Source: UBA2185 sp964564625 (GTDB lineage: Bacteria > Desulfobacterota > Syntrophia > Syntrophales > UBA2185). Taken from it: DNA of 40,867 nt. The stretch is taken from NCBI GenBank assembly GCA_964564625.1, contig CAZMBE010000027.1, forward strand, positions 1-40,867, given 5' to 3'. The position numbers were made by a program, and so were the translations under genes. The notes beneath the pieces were generated by a model. That model had not been told where the DNA came from and ran no database searches. It saw nothing but the letters and a program-made list of their open reading frames with translations. Each line of letters begins with the position of its first letter. The stretch's first letter is position 1. Positions 16,821 to 26,107 of the stretch are shown piece by piece.

Positions 16821-17873
16821 ATGGAGACCTCAAAAATCCAGAACATCCTTTTTTTCACTTTACTTGTCCTTGTTTCTCTCCTCTTTCTCTTTCTTCTCGC
16901 GCCATTTTTTTTCCCGCTGTTCTGGGCAGCGGTGGTAGCAAGCATTTTCAGGCCTCTGCATGAAAGACTCAACAGGAAACTCAATCATCCCAGTACGTGC
17001 GCAGCGGTTACTTTATTGGTGTTTGCACTCCTTATAATCCTGCCGGGAAGCATTGTGGGAAGTTTGTTGTTCACCGAATCCATGCAGATATATGAATCCC
17101 TGAGGACGGGTAGCGGAGGTATTGAAAAAATTGTCAAGAGCATTACAAGTGTGGTCAAAGATAATCCATACGTGGTGAGTCTGCACATTGATGAACAGTT
17201 CTGGACCGAGAAGCTTGCCGAGATTGCCAAGGCTATCTCTAACTATATTTTTATCAATTTGACGGCACTCACGCAAAACACCCTTGTTTTCATCGTTCAA
17301 GTTGCGGTCATGCTCTATGCGCTGTTTTACTTTGTACGAGACGGGGATAAATTCCTGGAGATGGTGATGAAGCTTCTCTCCCTGGGACGGGAAAGGGGGA
17401 AGGTGCTTCAAGAGCGGTTCGTCGTTACGGCAAAATCCACATTGAAGGTAACGTTAATCATAGGGGGTATTCAGGGCATACTCGGAGGACTTATTTTCTG
17501 GTTTACGGGTGTTCAAGGAGCTCTTGTCTGGGGCGTTGTAATGATTATTTTATCCATCTTGCCCGTCGTGGGCTGTTCCATCATCTGGGTTCCTGCCGGT
17601 ATCGTAATGATACTCACGGGAAACCTATGGAAAGGGGTGCTTATCCTGGTTTTTGGTGTTTTCGTAATCAGTATGGTGGACAATCTCCTTCGTCCAATCC
17701 TTGTTGGCAGGGATATACAGATGCACCCTTTATTGATTTTTTTATCTACCCTCGGGGGGCTTGCATTGTTCGGATTTTCCGGATTTGTTATAGGGCCTAT
17801 TATCACTTCTTTGCTTTTAGCAATCTGGACAATGTATGATCAGTTTTATCGAGGAACAACGTCTGGTGATTAG
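16821..17873 (+). CDS. AI-2E family transporter (PerM-like permease)
   Basis: A 350-residue integral membrane protein with about eight hydrophobic segments in the order usual for the AI-2E/PerM family: two N-terminal helices, a soluble central stretch (about residues 70-150), then a conserved C-terminal half with GGIQGILGGLIFWFTGV and DNLLRPILVGRD. Family members export autoinducer-2 or act in sodium/proton exchange and stress resistance; the substrate here is unknown. It converges with the phosphate transporter gene. Confidence 0.85.
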   Translation: METSKIQNILFFTLLVLVSLLFLFLLAPFFFPLFWAAVVASIFRPLHERLNRKLNHPSTCAAVTLLVFALLIILPGSIVGSLLFTESMQIYESLRTGSGGIEKIVKSITSVVKDNPYVVSLHIDEQFWTEKLAEIAKAISNYIFINLTALTQNTLVFIVQVAVMLYALFYFVRDGDKFLEMVMKLLSLGRERGKVLQERFVVTAKSTLKVTLIIGGIQGILGGLIFWFTGVQGALVWGVVMIILSILPVVGCSIIWVPAGIVMILTGNLWKGVLILVFGVFVISMVDNLLRPILVGRDIQMHPLLIFLSTLGGLALFGFSGFVIGPIITSLLLAIWTMYDQFYRGTTSGD

Positions 17874-17935
17874 GTGTCTGTAATTATCTGAAGGTTATTA
17901 ATAATTTTTTGGAAAGTTTTGTTCACACTCCCTCA

Positions 17936-18934
17936 TTACCATATAGCATGAGTAATTACATACATTACAGCGGATATGAGGGCTGCCATGGGGATCGTTA
18001 ATATCCATGCCCAGATTATAGTTCCAGCCACTCCCCAGCGAACAGCAGTAAGCCTTTTTGTTGACCCCACCCCTACAATAGCGCCTGTGATGGTGTGGGT
18101 TGTACTCACAGGGATACCGGCGATGGATGCCCCGATGATGGAAATAGCTGCCGCTGTTTCCGCGCAAAACCCCCCCATTGGTTGAAGCTTTGTGATCTTG
18201 GTGCCCATGGTTTTGACGATACGCCATCCTCCGGACATAATCCCCAGGGAGATCACGGCATAACATGAGATGATGACCCAGTAAGGTACATAAAAAGTCG
18301 GTCCTAGATAACCCTGGGTATAAAGGATAATAGCGATGATTCCCATGGTTTTCTGGGCGTCGTTTGTACCGTGACCCATGCTGTAGACGGCAGCGGAGAC
18401 AAGCTGCAGTTTCCGAAACAGTCTGTCAGATCCTGCCACGGTGGAATGTCGATTGATGTTTAATACCAAAATCATCATTGCGAATCCGAGGATTAATCCA
18501 ATGACAGGAGAGAGGACGATAAAAGCAGATGTTTTTATGATACCACTCCAGACCAGAGCACCAGGCCCTCCTTCCAAAATACCTGCACCGATGAGGCCAC
18601 CGATGAGAGCGTGAGAGGAACTGCTGGGCAACCCGAAATACCAGGTGATGATATTCCAGATAATGGCGCCCCCCAGGGCGGACAGGATAAGGAGATTATT
18701 TACAACGGCCGGATTAATTATTCCGGTACCAACAGTATTGGCTACCTGGACACCGACGAAAAAAACAGCAGCAAACTCGAAAAACGCCGCCCAGATGACC
18801 GCGTTTCTTGGCGAGAGAACTCTTGTTGATACAATGGTAGAAATGGCATTGGCAGAATCGTGGAAGCCGTTGAGAAAGTCAAAAACCAGAGCTACCGCAA
18901 TGAGAAAAACAACAAAAGCGAATGAATCAGGCAT
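17936..18934 (-). CDS. pit: Low-affinity inorganic phosphate transporter (Pit family)
   Basis: A 332-residue membrane protein with ten or so hydrophobic segments. The two Pit signature repeats are clear: DFLNGFHDSANAISTIVSTR near the N-terminus and GHGTNDAQKTMGIIAI in the middle. SSSHALIGGLIGAG and STTHTITGAIVGVG are the matching transport-core repeats. It should carry metal-phosphate with protons or sodium. It is encoded 20 bases after its DUF47 partner. Confidence 0.92.
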   Translation of the reverse strand: MPDSFAFVVFLIAVALVFDFLNGFHDSANAISTIVSTRVLSPRNAVIWAAFFEFAAVFFVGVQVANTVGTGIINPAVVNNLLILSALGGAIIWNIITWYFGLPSSSSHALIGGLIGAGILEGGPGALVWSGIIKTSAFIVLSPVIGLILGFAMMILVLNINRHSTVAGSDRLFRKLQLVSAAVYSMGHGTNDAQKTMGIIAIILYTQGYLGPTFYVPYWVIISCYAVISLGIMSGGWRIVKTMGTKITKLQPMGGFCAETAAAISIIGASIAGIPVSTTHTITGAIVGVGSTKRLTAVRWGVAGTIIWAWILTIPMAALISAVMYVITHAIW

Positions 18935-18954
18935 AATGATTCCGGATGAAGCCG

Positions 18955-19575
18955 TCAGGCATGTTTCAAAACGATGCCTTCCACAATGTTAGAAACATCC
19001 TCGCATACATCGATAGCTTCTTCAAGGCGTTCGAAGATTTCCTTCCATTTGATCAGTTCGATGGCGTCTTTTTCATGTTCAAATAGTTCAACCATGGCTG
19101 ATCTCAGAACAATGTCACCTTCGTTTTCAAGTGTGTTGATCTCCACGCAGGCGTCGATGATCATTTTGGAGTTTTTCATATCTCTCATGGCACTGATGAT
19201 ATGTTTTACCTTCTTGATAGCCTCATTTAAAATCTTCGCTTGCTCAACGATTACCTTGGAGGGATGTTTCACTTTATAGAGATGCATTCGGGCCGCAGAG
19301 GCTTCGATCATATCCATGATGCTGTCCATCTTATTGACCAGATCATAAATGTCTTCGCGGTCCAGGGGCGTGAGAAATGTTTTATGCATTTTTTCATAGG
19401 TTCTGTGGGTAATGACATCCGCCTCATGTTCCAGTTCTTTAAGTTTGGATATTTTTTGAGGGAGATATTCATATGTTTCTACCATTTCCAGAAACATCTT
19501 TCCCCCTTCTTCAATTTTATTGATGAGTTCTTCAAAGAGATCGTAAAATTTTTCTTCTTTGGGAATGAGTCGCAT
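18955..19575 (-). CDS. DUF47/PhoU-like Pit accessory protein
   Basis: A 206-residue, largely helical protein of the DUF47 (PhoU-like) family that accompanies Pit transporters. The opening LIPKEEKFYDLFEELINKI and the metal-site helices with LKELEHEADVITHRTYEK and INTLENEGDIVLRSAM are typical; the ExxxD pairs bind metal in PhoU proteins. It probably modulates Pit activity. GGAGGG lies upstream of the ATG. Confidence 0.9.
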   Translation of the reverse strand: MRLIPKEEKFYDLFEELINKIEEGGKMFLEMVETYEYLPQKISKLKELEHEADVITHRTYEKMHKTFLTPLDREDIYDLVNKMDSIMDMIEASAARMHLYKVKHPSKVIVEQAKILNEAIKKVKHIISAMRDMKNSKMIIDACVEINTLENEGDIVLRSAMVELFEHEKDAIELIKWKEIFERLEEAIDVCEDVSNIVEGIVLKHA

Positions 19576-19741
19576 AGGATCTGCCCTCCATAACGATGCA
19601 ATGTCTAAGATCCGTTAACAAAAGGGACATAATTGATGTGTATGTTACCGAGTTTATATTGGCGAATGCTATCTACCGGATTATTGCCAAAAAAGCAATA
19701 TGTTTTGATAAAAAAGTATCTTGGAGATATTCTATTTATAT

Positions 19742-20227
19742 TTAGGGATTTATCGCTTTGACATATATTATCTTGCCGTCCCCGGGTTTATAAAAATCTT
19801 TCACAAAAGCCTCTTTGCGATAACCACATTGGGAGTAGAACATCCTTGTCGTCCTATACAGATCCTGTGATGAGGTATCGATATAAATTAAGCGTCCCCC
19901 CTGTGCTCCGATCAGATTTTCCGTGCGTGCCATCAGCGTTTTCCCGATACCCCGGCGGCGAAAATTATTGTGAACGACTATCCAGTAGATGTCATAACTG
20001 TGCATGGTACCGGGTATGGGTCCAAAGCAGGTATACCCTATAATATTTCCTGCGCATTCGGCGAACAGAAAAAAGTAGCCGCTCTGTGTTCCCTTGGAAA
20101 GTCTTTCTTCCATGAGTTCTATGGCAATGCTGATTTCTTCCGGTGAGAAAAACCCGGAAGATTCAACCAATGGTAGAACTTGATCTATGTCGGAAGGCAG
20201 TGGTTCCTCACGATAGATAATTTCCAT
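19742..20227 (-). CDS. GNAT-family N-acetyltransferase
   Basis: A complete 161-residue GNAT protein. Motif A is DIYWIVVHNNFRRRGIGKTL, with the acetyl-CoA pyrophosphate loop RRRGIGKT, and motif B is MFYSQCGYRKEAFVKDFY. It lies at the end of the kamA-ATP-grasp run on the same strand, separated by about 80 bases containing a short repeat array. In known systems a GNAT (AblB) acetylates beta-lysine made by a KamA enzyme (AblA). This gene is a candidate for that role, or for acetylating the product of the ATP-grasp enzymes. The substrate is inferred from context only. Confidence 0.8.
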   Translation of the reverse strand: MEIIYREEPLPSDIDQVLPLVESSGFFSPEEISIAIELMEERLSKGTQSGYFFLFAECAGNIIGYTCFGPIPGTMHSYDIYWIVVHNNFRRRGIGKTLMARTENLIGAQGGRLIYIDTSSQDLYRTTRMFYSQCGYRKEAFVKDFYKPGDGKIIYVKAINP

Positions 20228-20290
20228 GTTTTTGTTTTCTCCGGTTGAGATGAAAAAGGTTTCGAGAGTTCAAGTGTCTTTTAATATTCA

Positions 20291-20330
20291 CTCGACCCCT
20301 TGACCCCTTAACTCCTGGGTTCCTTGAATC
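20291..20330. repeat. Degenerate 8-base tandem repeat array
   Basis: Five consecutive 8-base units read CTCGACCC, CTTGACCC, CTTAACTC, CTGGGTTC and CTTGAATC. The array overlaps the last codons and stop of the upstream ATP-grasp gene. A similar array lies at 34414-34445. Confidence 0.6.
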
Positions 20331-21318
20331 CTGATGACCCTCTTTTTATATCTCTTATAATCCTTTCCACTGCGTGTGTAAAGCTCGTACCGGATCGCTC
20401 GAGAGCGGCGGAAAATCCCCCATCCGGAGAAAGGCATGGATTTGTGTTTACCTCCAGCACCCAGGGAAGGCCGGCATTATCTACCCGGAAATCGACCCGT
20501 GCATATCCCCGCAAATCGAAGGTATTCCAGCACTGCCGTGCCAAATCCGTCAATTGAAGAAGCAACGAATCATCCTTTTGAGCAAAATCAAAAGTCCGCG
20601 GTGTATGATGATACTCAAAAGAATCTTCCACCCATTTGGAGCGATAGTCTACCACCCTCGACTTCCCCGGTGGAAAATCATCAAACCGGATCTCAGCAGG
20701 GGGAAGTACTTCCGGTCCTTTTTCTCCCGCCAGAAGAGAAAGATTAAATTCTCTTCCCTCAATAAATTTTTCTGCAAAACACTCCATGCCAAACTTTTCC
20801 TGTTGTGCCAGAGTAGCGAGATGGACGGTGTGCATGTCTCCTGCGGAGATGATCGAATTTTCGTCTAGCCATGTGGAAGCATGTTCCCAGACGGACTTGA
20901 TAATATATGTGCCTTCGACAAAAGAATTTCCGAAGGTCTGGTATGGTAAAAAAAGAGGGGGCGTTGTGATGCCTGCCGCAAGGAAAAGCTTTTTGGCAGT
21001 AACCTTGTTTGATGTCATAAATATGGCTTCTGTACCGGCACCGGTATAAGGTATACCAAGATAATCCAAAAGAGAAGGGGCCATGTGAATAAGGCGCCCC
21101 TGACCTGCGAGTGTCTCCACAAGGTTAAACACAAAAGATGGTTGTATTTTTTTTAAGCTCTCAATTGCGGGGAGAAAATTCAGGGAAAGGGGGATAACGA
21201 TGGGCGTGTACCCTATATCCGTGAGTGCCGATGATACCGAGGCAACCTGGACAAGGGCATCCTGCTCGTCCATGCCGGCATCTGCCGATACTTCGCCGTA
21301 TAAGACAACAACCTTCAT
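20308..21318 (-). CDS. D-Ala-D-Ala-ligase-like ATP-grasp protein (copy 1)
   Basis: A 336-residue ATP-grasp ligase resembling D-alanine-D-alanine ligase. Visible elements are FNLVETLAGQGRLIHMAPSL, the glycine-containing YLGIPYTGAG, the ATP-site lysine region TYIIKSVWEHASTW, and the metal-binding RVDFRVDNAGLPWVLEVNTNP. The ATG at 21318 is chosen because it starts a standard MKVVVLYGE beta strand; a longer frame exists. The stop falls within a repeat array. It lies ten bases after a second ATP-grasp gene and downstream of kamA. A housekeeping Ddl would normally be in a cell-wall cluster, so a role in joining an unusual amino acid is more likely here. Confidence 0.8.
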   Translation of the reverse strand: MKVVVLYGEVSADAGMDEQDALVQVASVSSALTDIGYTPIVIPLSLNFLPAIESLKKIQPSFVFNLVETLAGQGRLIHMAPSLLDYLGIPYTGAGTEAIFMTSNKVTAKKLFLAAGITTPPLFLPYQTFGNSFVEGTYIIKSVWEHASTWLDENSIISAGDMHTVHLATLAQQEKFGMECFAEKFIEGREFNLSLLAGEKGPEVLPPAEIRFDDFPPGKSRVVDYRSKWVEDSFEYHHTPRTFDFAQKDDSLLLQLTDLARQCWNTFDLRGYARVDFRVDNAGLPWVLEVNTNPCLSPDGGFSAALERSGTSFTHAVERIIRDIKRGSSGFKEPRS

Positions 21319-21328
21319 GAAGTATCCA

Positions 21329-22384
21329 TCAATACGAAGAGTCTTGATATGCAGTGGCAAGGTTATGCTGCATAGTGACGGGTTTTGTAGCATGGGAAAC
21401 GGGCGGACTTTTATGGAGACGTTTCAGTGCCGAACACATAATCATATCAATGAGCTCGTGATAGGGGATTCCCGCCAGATTACATATTATGGGAAGATCT
21501 GAGTGTTCTGGATGTAATCCGGCTAAGGGGTTCACTTCCAGAAAATGCGGTACTCCCTGGACATCGGCACGGAGATCGACTCTGCCTGCGTCCCGGCAGC
21601 CAAGGCCGCACCATGCGGCAAGGGCTGTTTCTCGAACCGTTTGCGCCATGGAGTCATTTACCAAACGGTATTCCACAAGCTCCTCACAGTTCTCTTTATT
21701 TACATAAGTATACACATCCTGCTCAGCATTTTCTTTAAGATGGACTTCCATGACCCCAAGAACCACAGCATCTTTCCCGGTGCCAACAATACCAACCGTA
21801 AACTCCCGCCCGGGAAGGAATCTCTCGACAAGCACAGGTTGCCGGAATGTGGATAAGAGAGTCCGGCATACATGGAAGAGCTTTTTCCTCGATGTAATTT
21901 TTGAGGCAGCGGTAATTCCTTTGCTTGTACCCTCGGCTACAGGTTTAGCGAAGAGCGGAAACTGCAGAGAGACTTTTTCTATGTCCTCTTTTCTCTCTAT
22001 AACAGCAAAATCGGGGGTTGGAAGACGGAGGTCACGAATTACATGCTTCGTCATGCCCTTATGAAGGGTAAGTGAAAGGATAAGAGGATCAGAAAATGTA
22101 TAGGGGATTTTGTATGCATCGAGGAGCGCGGGCACTTGGGCTTCCCGGCCGGATCCCTCTATGCCTTCGGCGATATTGAAGACTATATCCCATCTGTCAC
22201 CGGCGGCTAGTTTTGTGACGAGCGACTTTATGTTGCCTATACGATCGGTCAGATATCCTAAATCCTGCAATGTCTGTTCAATCGCATCTATTGTATCTGC
22301 CCGGTCAAATTCCAGTGTTTCTTCCGCAGAATACCCCTCGGCAAGATAATCATCGCGGAGATCGTAAGTAATTCCAATTTTCAC
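21329..22384 (-). CDS. D-Ala-D-Ala-ligase-like ATP-grasp protein (copy 2)
   Basis: A 351-residue ATP-grasp ligase, paralogous to its downstream neighbour but clearly diverged. It shows FNIAEGIEGSGREAQVPALL, the YKIPYTFSDP loop, FAKPVAEGTSKGI for ATP binding, VLVERFLPGREFTVGI, and RVDLRADVQGVPHFLEVNP for magnesium. It begins ten bases after the kamA stop. Two such ligases in tandem with an aminomutase suggest stepwise formation of peptide bonds with beta-lysine or another kamA product. That function is inference. Confidence 0.8.
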   Translation of the reverse strand: MKIGITYDLRDDYLAEGYSAEETLEFDRADTIDAIEQTLQDLGYLTDRIGNIKSLVTKLAAGDRWDIVFNIAEGIEGSGREAQVPALLDAYKIPYTFSDPLILSLTLHKGMTKHVIRDLRLPTPDFAVIERKEDIEKVSLQFPLFAKPVAEGTSKGITAASKITSRKKLFHVCRTLLSTFRQPVLVERFLPGREFTVGIVGTGKDAVVLGVMEVHLKENAEQDVYTYVNKENCEELVEYRLVNDSMAQTVRETALAAWCGLGCRDAGRVDLRADVQGVPHFLEVNPLAGLHPEHSDLPIICNLAGIPYHELIDMIMCSALKRLHKSPPVSHATKPVTMQHNLATAYQDSSY

Positions 22385-22393
22385 TGTGGTACC

Positions 22394-23704
22394 TTATGGA
22401 TTGTTGTATTGCGGCAACTGGCAGTCAGGATAACGATACATGTTTCCCGCGTAGTTTCTCAGCATCAGGTCATTGCCATCCCTGCCGATGACATATTCGG
22501 GCAGAAGAGGGATTTTACCGCCGCCCCCGGGGGCGTCGATAACGTAGGTAGGTACCGCATATCCGGTAGTATGGCCGCGCAGGCCCTCGATAATATCAAG
22601 CCCTGCTTTTACAGAAGTGCGAAAGTGTGATGAACCGGGAATAGGGTCACACTGATAGAGGTAATATGGTTTAACCCGCACTTTAAGCAGGCCATGTACA
22701 AGGCGCTTCATGGTTTCCACATCATCATTTATCTTGTGAAGCAAGACCGTCTGACTGCCAAGCGGTATGCCCGCATTGGCGAGGCGACTGCACGCCAGAC
22801 TCATTTCTGTTGTTAATTCATCCGGGTGGTTCACGTGAATGCTCATGAACAGGGGATGAAAGCGCTTTAACATGTACGTGAGTTTCGGTGTTATCCTCTG
22901 CGGCAGCACAACCGGTACTTTAGTGCCGAGGCGTAGAATTTCTATGTGGGGGATTTTTCTTAGTCTGGCTAAAAGCCACTCTATCCTCTCATCGGAAAGT
23001 GTGAGTGGATCTCCACCGGATAACAGCACATCACGAATCTGAGGATTTGCTGTAATGTAGGCGATGGCGCTCTCCCAGCTTTCCGTTTCCGACAGAGACT
23101 TTGTGTGGCTGCCGACCATGCGTGAGCGGGTGCAGTAGCGGCAATACGTTGAACAGGTATCTGTGACAAGAAACAGGACGCGGTCCGGGTAGCGATGCAC
23201 AATTCCGGGGACGGGGCTGTCATGTTCTTCTCCCAAGGGATCATCGGTTTCCCCTGCAGCGAGGTGACATTCAGCGGTTGCAGGTATCACCATACGTCGC
23301 AGAGGGTGATGTGGGTCAAATTCGTCGAGAAGGCTTAAGTAATAGGGTGTGATTGCAACGGGCAGAGAACCCGCCTGATGATTCAATGCATTTCTTTCGT
23401 CTTCGGAAAGCCAGATGAACTTTGATAGCGTCTCAGCTTCTCGTATGCGGTTGCTGAATTGCCAGTGCCAGCTACTCCATTCGTGAGGTATTATTTCCGG
23501 ATAAAAACGCTTGCGGAAGGCTCGGGATCGGGGACTTTCTTTGAAACGAAAAACGTACGGAACCCCCCTTGTCTTAACGACGGGGGGGGGAGGGAGGGCG
23601 TCATACGATGTTAAAGTATCGTGCGCGTAATTTTCAATACCAACAAGACCTGCTAAATTACCAGGAGGTTCAGCCTCCTCGGTGAATAGCGTCTCGCTTT
23701 CCAT
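22394..23704 (-). CDS. kamA: KamA-family lysine 2,3-aminomutase (radical SAM, PLP)
   Basis: KamA converts L-lysine to L-beta-lysine using SAM, a 4Fe-4S cluster and PLP. The cluster motif is TDTCSTYCRYCTRSR (CxxxCxxC). The PLP lysine lies in DAPGGGGKIPL. The two aspartates that bind the substrate amino group in clostridial KAM are both conserved here, in YLYQCDP and VIDAPGG, which favours lysine over glutamate as substrate. At 436 residues it has an N-terminal extension of some 60 residues. AAGGAGG lies eight bases before the ATG. It heads an operon with two ATP-grasp ligases and probably a GNAT. Confidence 0.88.
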   Translation of the reverse strand: MESETLFTEEAEPPGNLAGLVGIENYAHDTLTSYDALPPPPVVKTRGVPYVFRFKESPRSRAFRKRFYPEIIPHEWSSWHWQFSNRIREAETLSKFIWLSEDERNALNHQAGSLPVAITPYYLSLLDEFDPHHPLRRMVIPATAECHLAAGETDDPLGEEHDSPVPGIVHRYPDRVLFLVTDTCSTYCRYCTRSRMVGSHTKSLSETESWESAIAYITANPQIRDVLLSGGDPLTLSDERIEWLLARLRKIPHIEILRLGTKVPVVLPQRITPKLTYMLKRFHPLFMSIHVNHPDELTTEMSLACSRLANAGIPLGSQTVLLHKINDDVETMKRLVHGLLKVRVKPYYLYQCDPIPGSSHFRTSVKAGLDIIEGLRGHTTGYAVPTYVIDAPGGGGKIPLLPEYVIGRDGNDLMLRNYAGNMYRYPDCQLPQYNNP

Positions 23705-23776
23705 AGTGTTATCCTCCTTGTGACGCAGAAATGATAATAACGCTTCCCCATTTTATTTATTATGTAATTTAATTTC

Positions 23777-23805
23777 GCTGTACTCTTTTTATTATTTGTT
23801 GTCAA
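23777..23805 (-). promoter_or_regulatory. Candidate promoter of the kamA operon
   Basis: On the minus strand TTGACA (23805-23800) is followed by 17 bases and TACAGC (23782-23777). The -35 box is perfect and the -10 box is weak. It lies about 70 bases upstream of the kamA start, in an AT-rich divergent region. Confidence 0.4.
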
Positions 23806-23833
23806 TATTTTTTCTTGAGGATTTTATTTTTTT

Positions 23834-23861
23834 TTGACAAGAAGAAAAGAGAATTTAACAT
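23834..23861 (+). promoter_or_regulatory. Candidate promoter of the Fpg/Nei gene
   Basis: TTGACA at 23834-23839 and TAACAT at 23856-23861 are 16 bases apart. The site diverges from the kamA promoter and lies about 120 bases before the glycosylase start. Confidence 0.4.
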
Positions 23862-23981
23862 TGAGCAAAGTCTTGATGCGCCTGCGTCTAAAATTTTTCT
23901 GAGATGTGAAAAAATATTTTTTGTTCACTTTTTTAAGAGAATAAATTTCCGATATGCGGATATCTTGTTGAAGGAAAGTAT

Positions 23982-24761
23982 ATGCCCGAGCTTCCCGAAA
24001 TAGAAACTCTCTGCCGCCAATTGCAGCCGATAATTCTCAATGAAAAAATCCACGGCTTTGAAATTCTTGATTCCAGACTGGGGAATATAGACAGGATGGC
24101 TGGCAGAAAAATTACCGCCGTGGTGCGCCAGGGTAAGTCTCTGGAGATAGAGCTGGATAAATCTGCTCAACTCATTCTTCATTTGCGGATGACGGGGAGG
24201 TTTCAGTGGCAGAGCAGTCATCAGGCGTTGCCTTCTCACACTCGCTTTATCATGGCATTTACACACGGCAGGCTTTTTTGTGTAGATCCACGGCGGTTTG
24301 CCACAGTTAATCTCAGGGACAATGTATGTCGCAATAATTCGGTTATCGATCCGTCGCAGGAGTATCCGGTATCAGAACTTTGGAAAATAGCCGACGTGAA
24401 AAGACTCCCCGTGAAATCATTTCTGATGGATCAGAGATTTCTTGCAGGCATAGGAAACATCTATGCCTGCGAGATCCTCTACGAAGCATCCATAAATCCC
24501 TGGCGGCAGACATTTAGTGTATCGAAACAGGAGTGGAGAAGGATAGCAATGGTAACACGAGATATTTTGAACAGGGCCATAGCCTGCCGGGGCACATCGG
24601 TATCCGATTGGCGTGACCTGTTTGGTAATAAGGGCGAATATCAAAATGAATTGAGAGTGTATAGACGTGAGGGATATCCATGCCATCGCTGTCATGACGC
24701 GATTCATCGTGTGCGTCTGAGTGGCAGGGGAACCTATTTCTGCCCATCCTGCCAGGTATAA
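23982..24761 (+). CDS. mutM: Fpg/Nei-family DNA glycosylase
   Basis: Formamidopyrimidine-DNA glycosylases excise oxidised purines such as 8-oxoguanine and cut the strand. The protein starts MPELPEIETL, where Pro2 and Glu3 form the active site after Met removal. GKSLEIEL contributes the conserved lysine and GIGNIYACEIL the conserved asparagine. The C-terminal zinc finger runs from CHRC to CPSC with the DNA-binding arginine in GRGTYFC. At 259 residues it is slightly short for MutM. AAGGAAAG precedes the ATG. It is a single-gene unit divergent from kamA. MutM versus Nei cannot be settled by eye. Confidence 0.88.
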   Translation: MPELPEIETLCRQLQPIILNEKIHGFEILDSRLGNIDRMAGRKITAVVRQGKSLEIELDKSAQLILHLRMTGRFQWQSSHQALPSHTRFIMAFTHGRLFCVDPRRFATVNLRDNVCRNNSVIDPSQEYPVSELWKIADVKRLPVKSFLMDQRFLAGIGNIYACEILYEASINPWRQTFSVSKQEWRRIAMVTRDILNRAIACRGTSVSDWRDLFGNKGEYQNELRVYRREGYPCHRCHDAIHRVRLSGRGTYFCPSCQV

Positions 24762-24988
24762 ATTTTTTTCGCGAAAGGATAAATGATAGCCTCAGTGACA
24801 AGACGTGTCCTTCCTCTGAGAGGAGCGGTGAATATCTGAGGTTGGTTCGACAGCGTCTCGCACGCGCTCACCATGCATCTATGCACGCTTCACGACGCAG
24901 GTTTTGCGCGCCTTGCATCTGGGTATTTCATATCCGGTGCGGGACAAGTGTTTGAACAGCCTGGTGAGCAAAATGTTTTAACAGCTTG

Positions 24989-26026
24989 TTATCGAGTGTC
25001 GGTTCCCAGTGATGCCCGTAACATCGCCAGACCGTTTCGAATCTCAAACAAACCGGTATATTTGCGGATGTCGGTATCCGAGTATTTGATCACACAGGTT
25101 GGAGTTGATTTTACCTTGTGTGTAGTTATCATTTTATTAAGCGCCGGATACACTAACTTGAGGTCATACGGTATGAAAGGAACATGCTGTTCCTTGAGCG
25201 CTGTTTTCAGGTCGTCTTCGCTCAAGGCAGTACGATTTTTTGCGAGGGAAAAAAGTACTCTCCTGGCGTGGAGGATTTTCTTGTAATTTCGCCCCGCCTT
25301 CGCTGAATAGAGGAAATACTTGGCATACAACTTGGTTTCCTTGTGGATAGGGAGATCAACAAAGGTTACCTTCACACCTCCCTGGGAAAGGAATTCTTTG
25401 AGCGCGGGATCGATCTCGGACTCCAGGAGCTGGCATGGCGGGCAAAAGTAATCCGTGAAAATTATCATCTCGTATTTTCCGGAACCGTAAGACGGCACAA
25501 GGGGTTTGCCGGCACCGTAGGCAGGTGTTGCAGAACCGGAAAACGTCAACACAATAAAAATATATCCTAGAACGACAAACAACATAAGCGGTAATCTCGT
25601 TCTTGTAACCGGGGGCAATGCTGCATCGCCAAGTCCGTATATTATCCTTTTCCACATGCCCTGCTCCTTAAGAAGTGGTTTTTCATAATTGAGAATAAAT
25701 GCCGTAATGATTAAGAATGCAAATGCCAAGCAGTAAGGGCAAAACAACTCTTCCTGAAACTGAAATGCGATGAGGTGAATCTCCACACCGATCCCTGCAG
25801 CCAGTAAAATGCGGACATACTCCGTCTGCCGGAAGGCGGCCGTGAGGATGACTGAAAGGATATAGCCGATACCAATATAGGTGAGATCAACACCTAGAAG
25901 ATCACCCTCCAGGTACGTGCATGCGGTATCACAGACCTTGTAGAATGCGACAATTCCGATACCCGCGAGCGCTATGAATATGGTCAGAATATTTCTATAT
26001 TTTTTTATTTTTTCAACTATATTCAA
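24989..26026 (-). CDS. VKOR domain fused to DsbA-like thioredoxin domain
   Basis: A fusion of 345 residues. The N-terminal half is a membrane vitamin-K-epoxide-reductase-like domain with four or five hydrophobic segments, an outer cysteine pair in CDTAC and the active-site pair in LFCPYCLAF. After another membrane segment (around residues 145-165) comes a thioredoxin-like domain facing outside, with FTDYFCPPCQLLE and a cis-proline loop STPTCVI. Such fusions oxidise exported proteins and pass electrons to quinone. It follows the putative selenoprotein gene by 81 bases on the same strand, so it is its likely redox partner. The TTG start has no strong ribosome binding site and is uncertain. Confidence 0.85.
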   Translation of the reverse strand: MNIVEKIKKYRNILTIFIALAGIGIVAFYKVCDTACTYLEGDLLGVDLTYIGIGYILSVILTAAFRQTEYVRILLAAGIGVEIHLIAFQFQEELFCPYCLAFAFLIITAFILNYEKPLLKEQGMWKRIIYGLGDAALPPVTRTRLPLMLFVVLGYIFIVLTFSGSATPAYGAGKPLVPSYGSGKYEMIIFTDYFCPPCQLLESEIDPALKEFLSQGGVKVTFVDLPIHKETKLYAKYFLYSAKAGRNYKKILHARRVLFSLAKNRTALSEDDLKTALKEQHVPFIPYDLKLVYPALNKMITTHKVKSTPTCVIKYSDTDIRKYTGLFEIRNGLAMLRASLGTDTR

Positions 26027-26107
26027 TGTAAAGAATGTGAGTTCCTTGATAATTCAGATGCACTCTATCAACTCTACCAGGTACAATCAAGCGGGAATTT
26101 AATATGT

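Noticed and set aside
24762..24988. Possible structured RNA between the Fpg and VKOR genes (CCTCAG...CTGAGG pairing)
   Set aside because: The pairing is short and distant, with no match to a riboswitch or terminator that I recognise; the region is between convergent genes.
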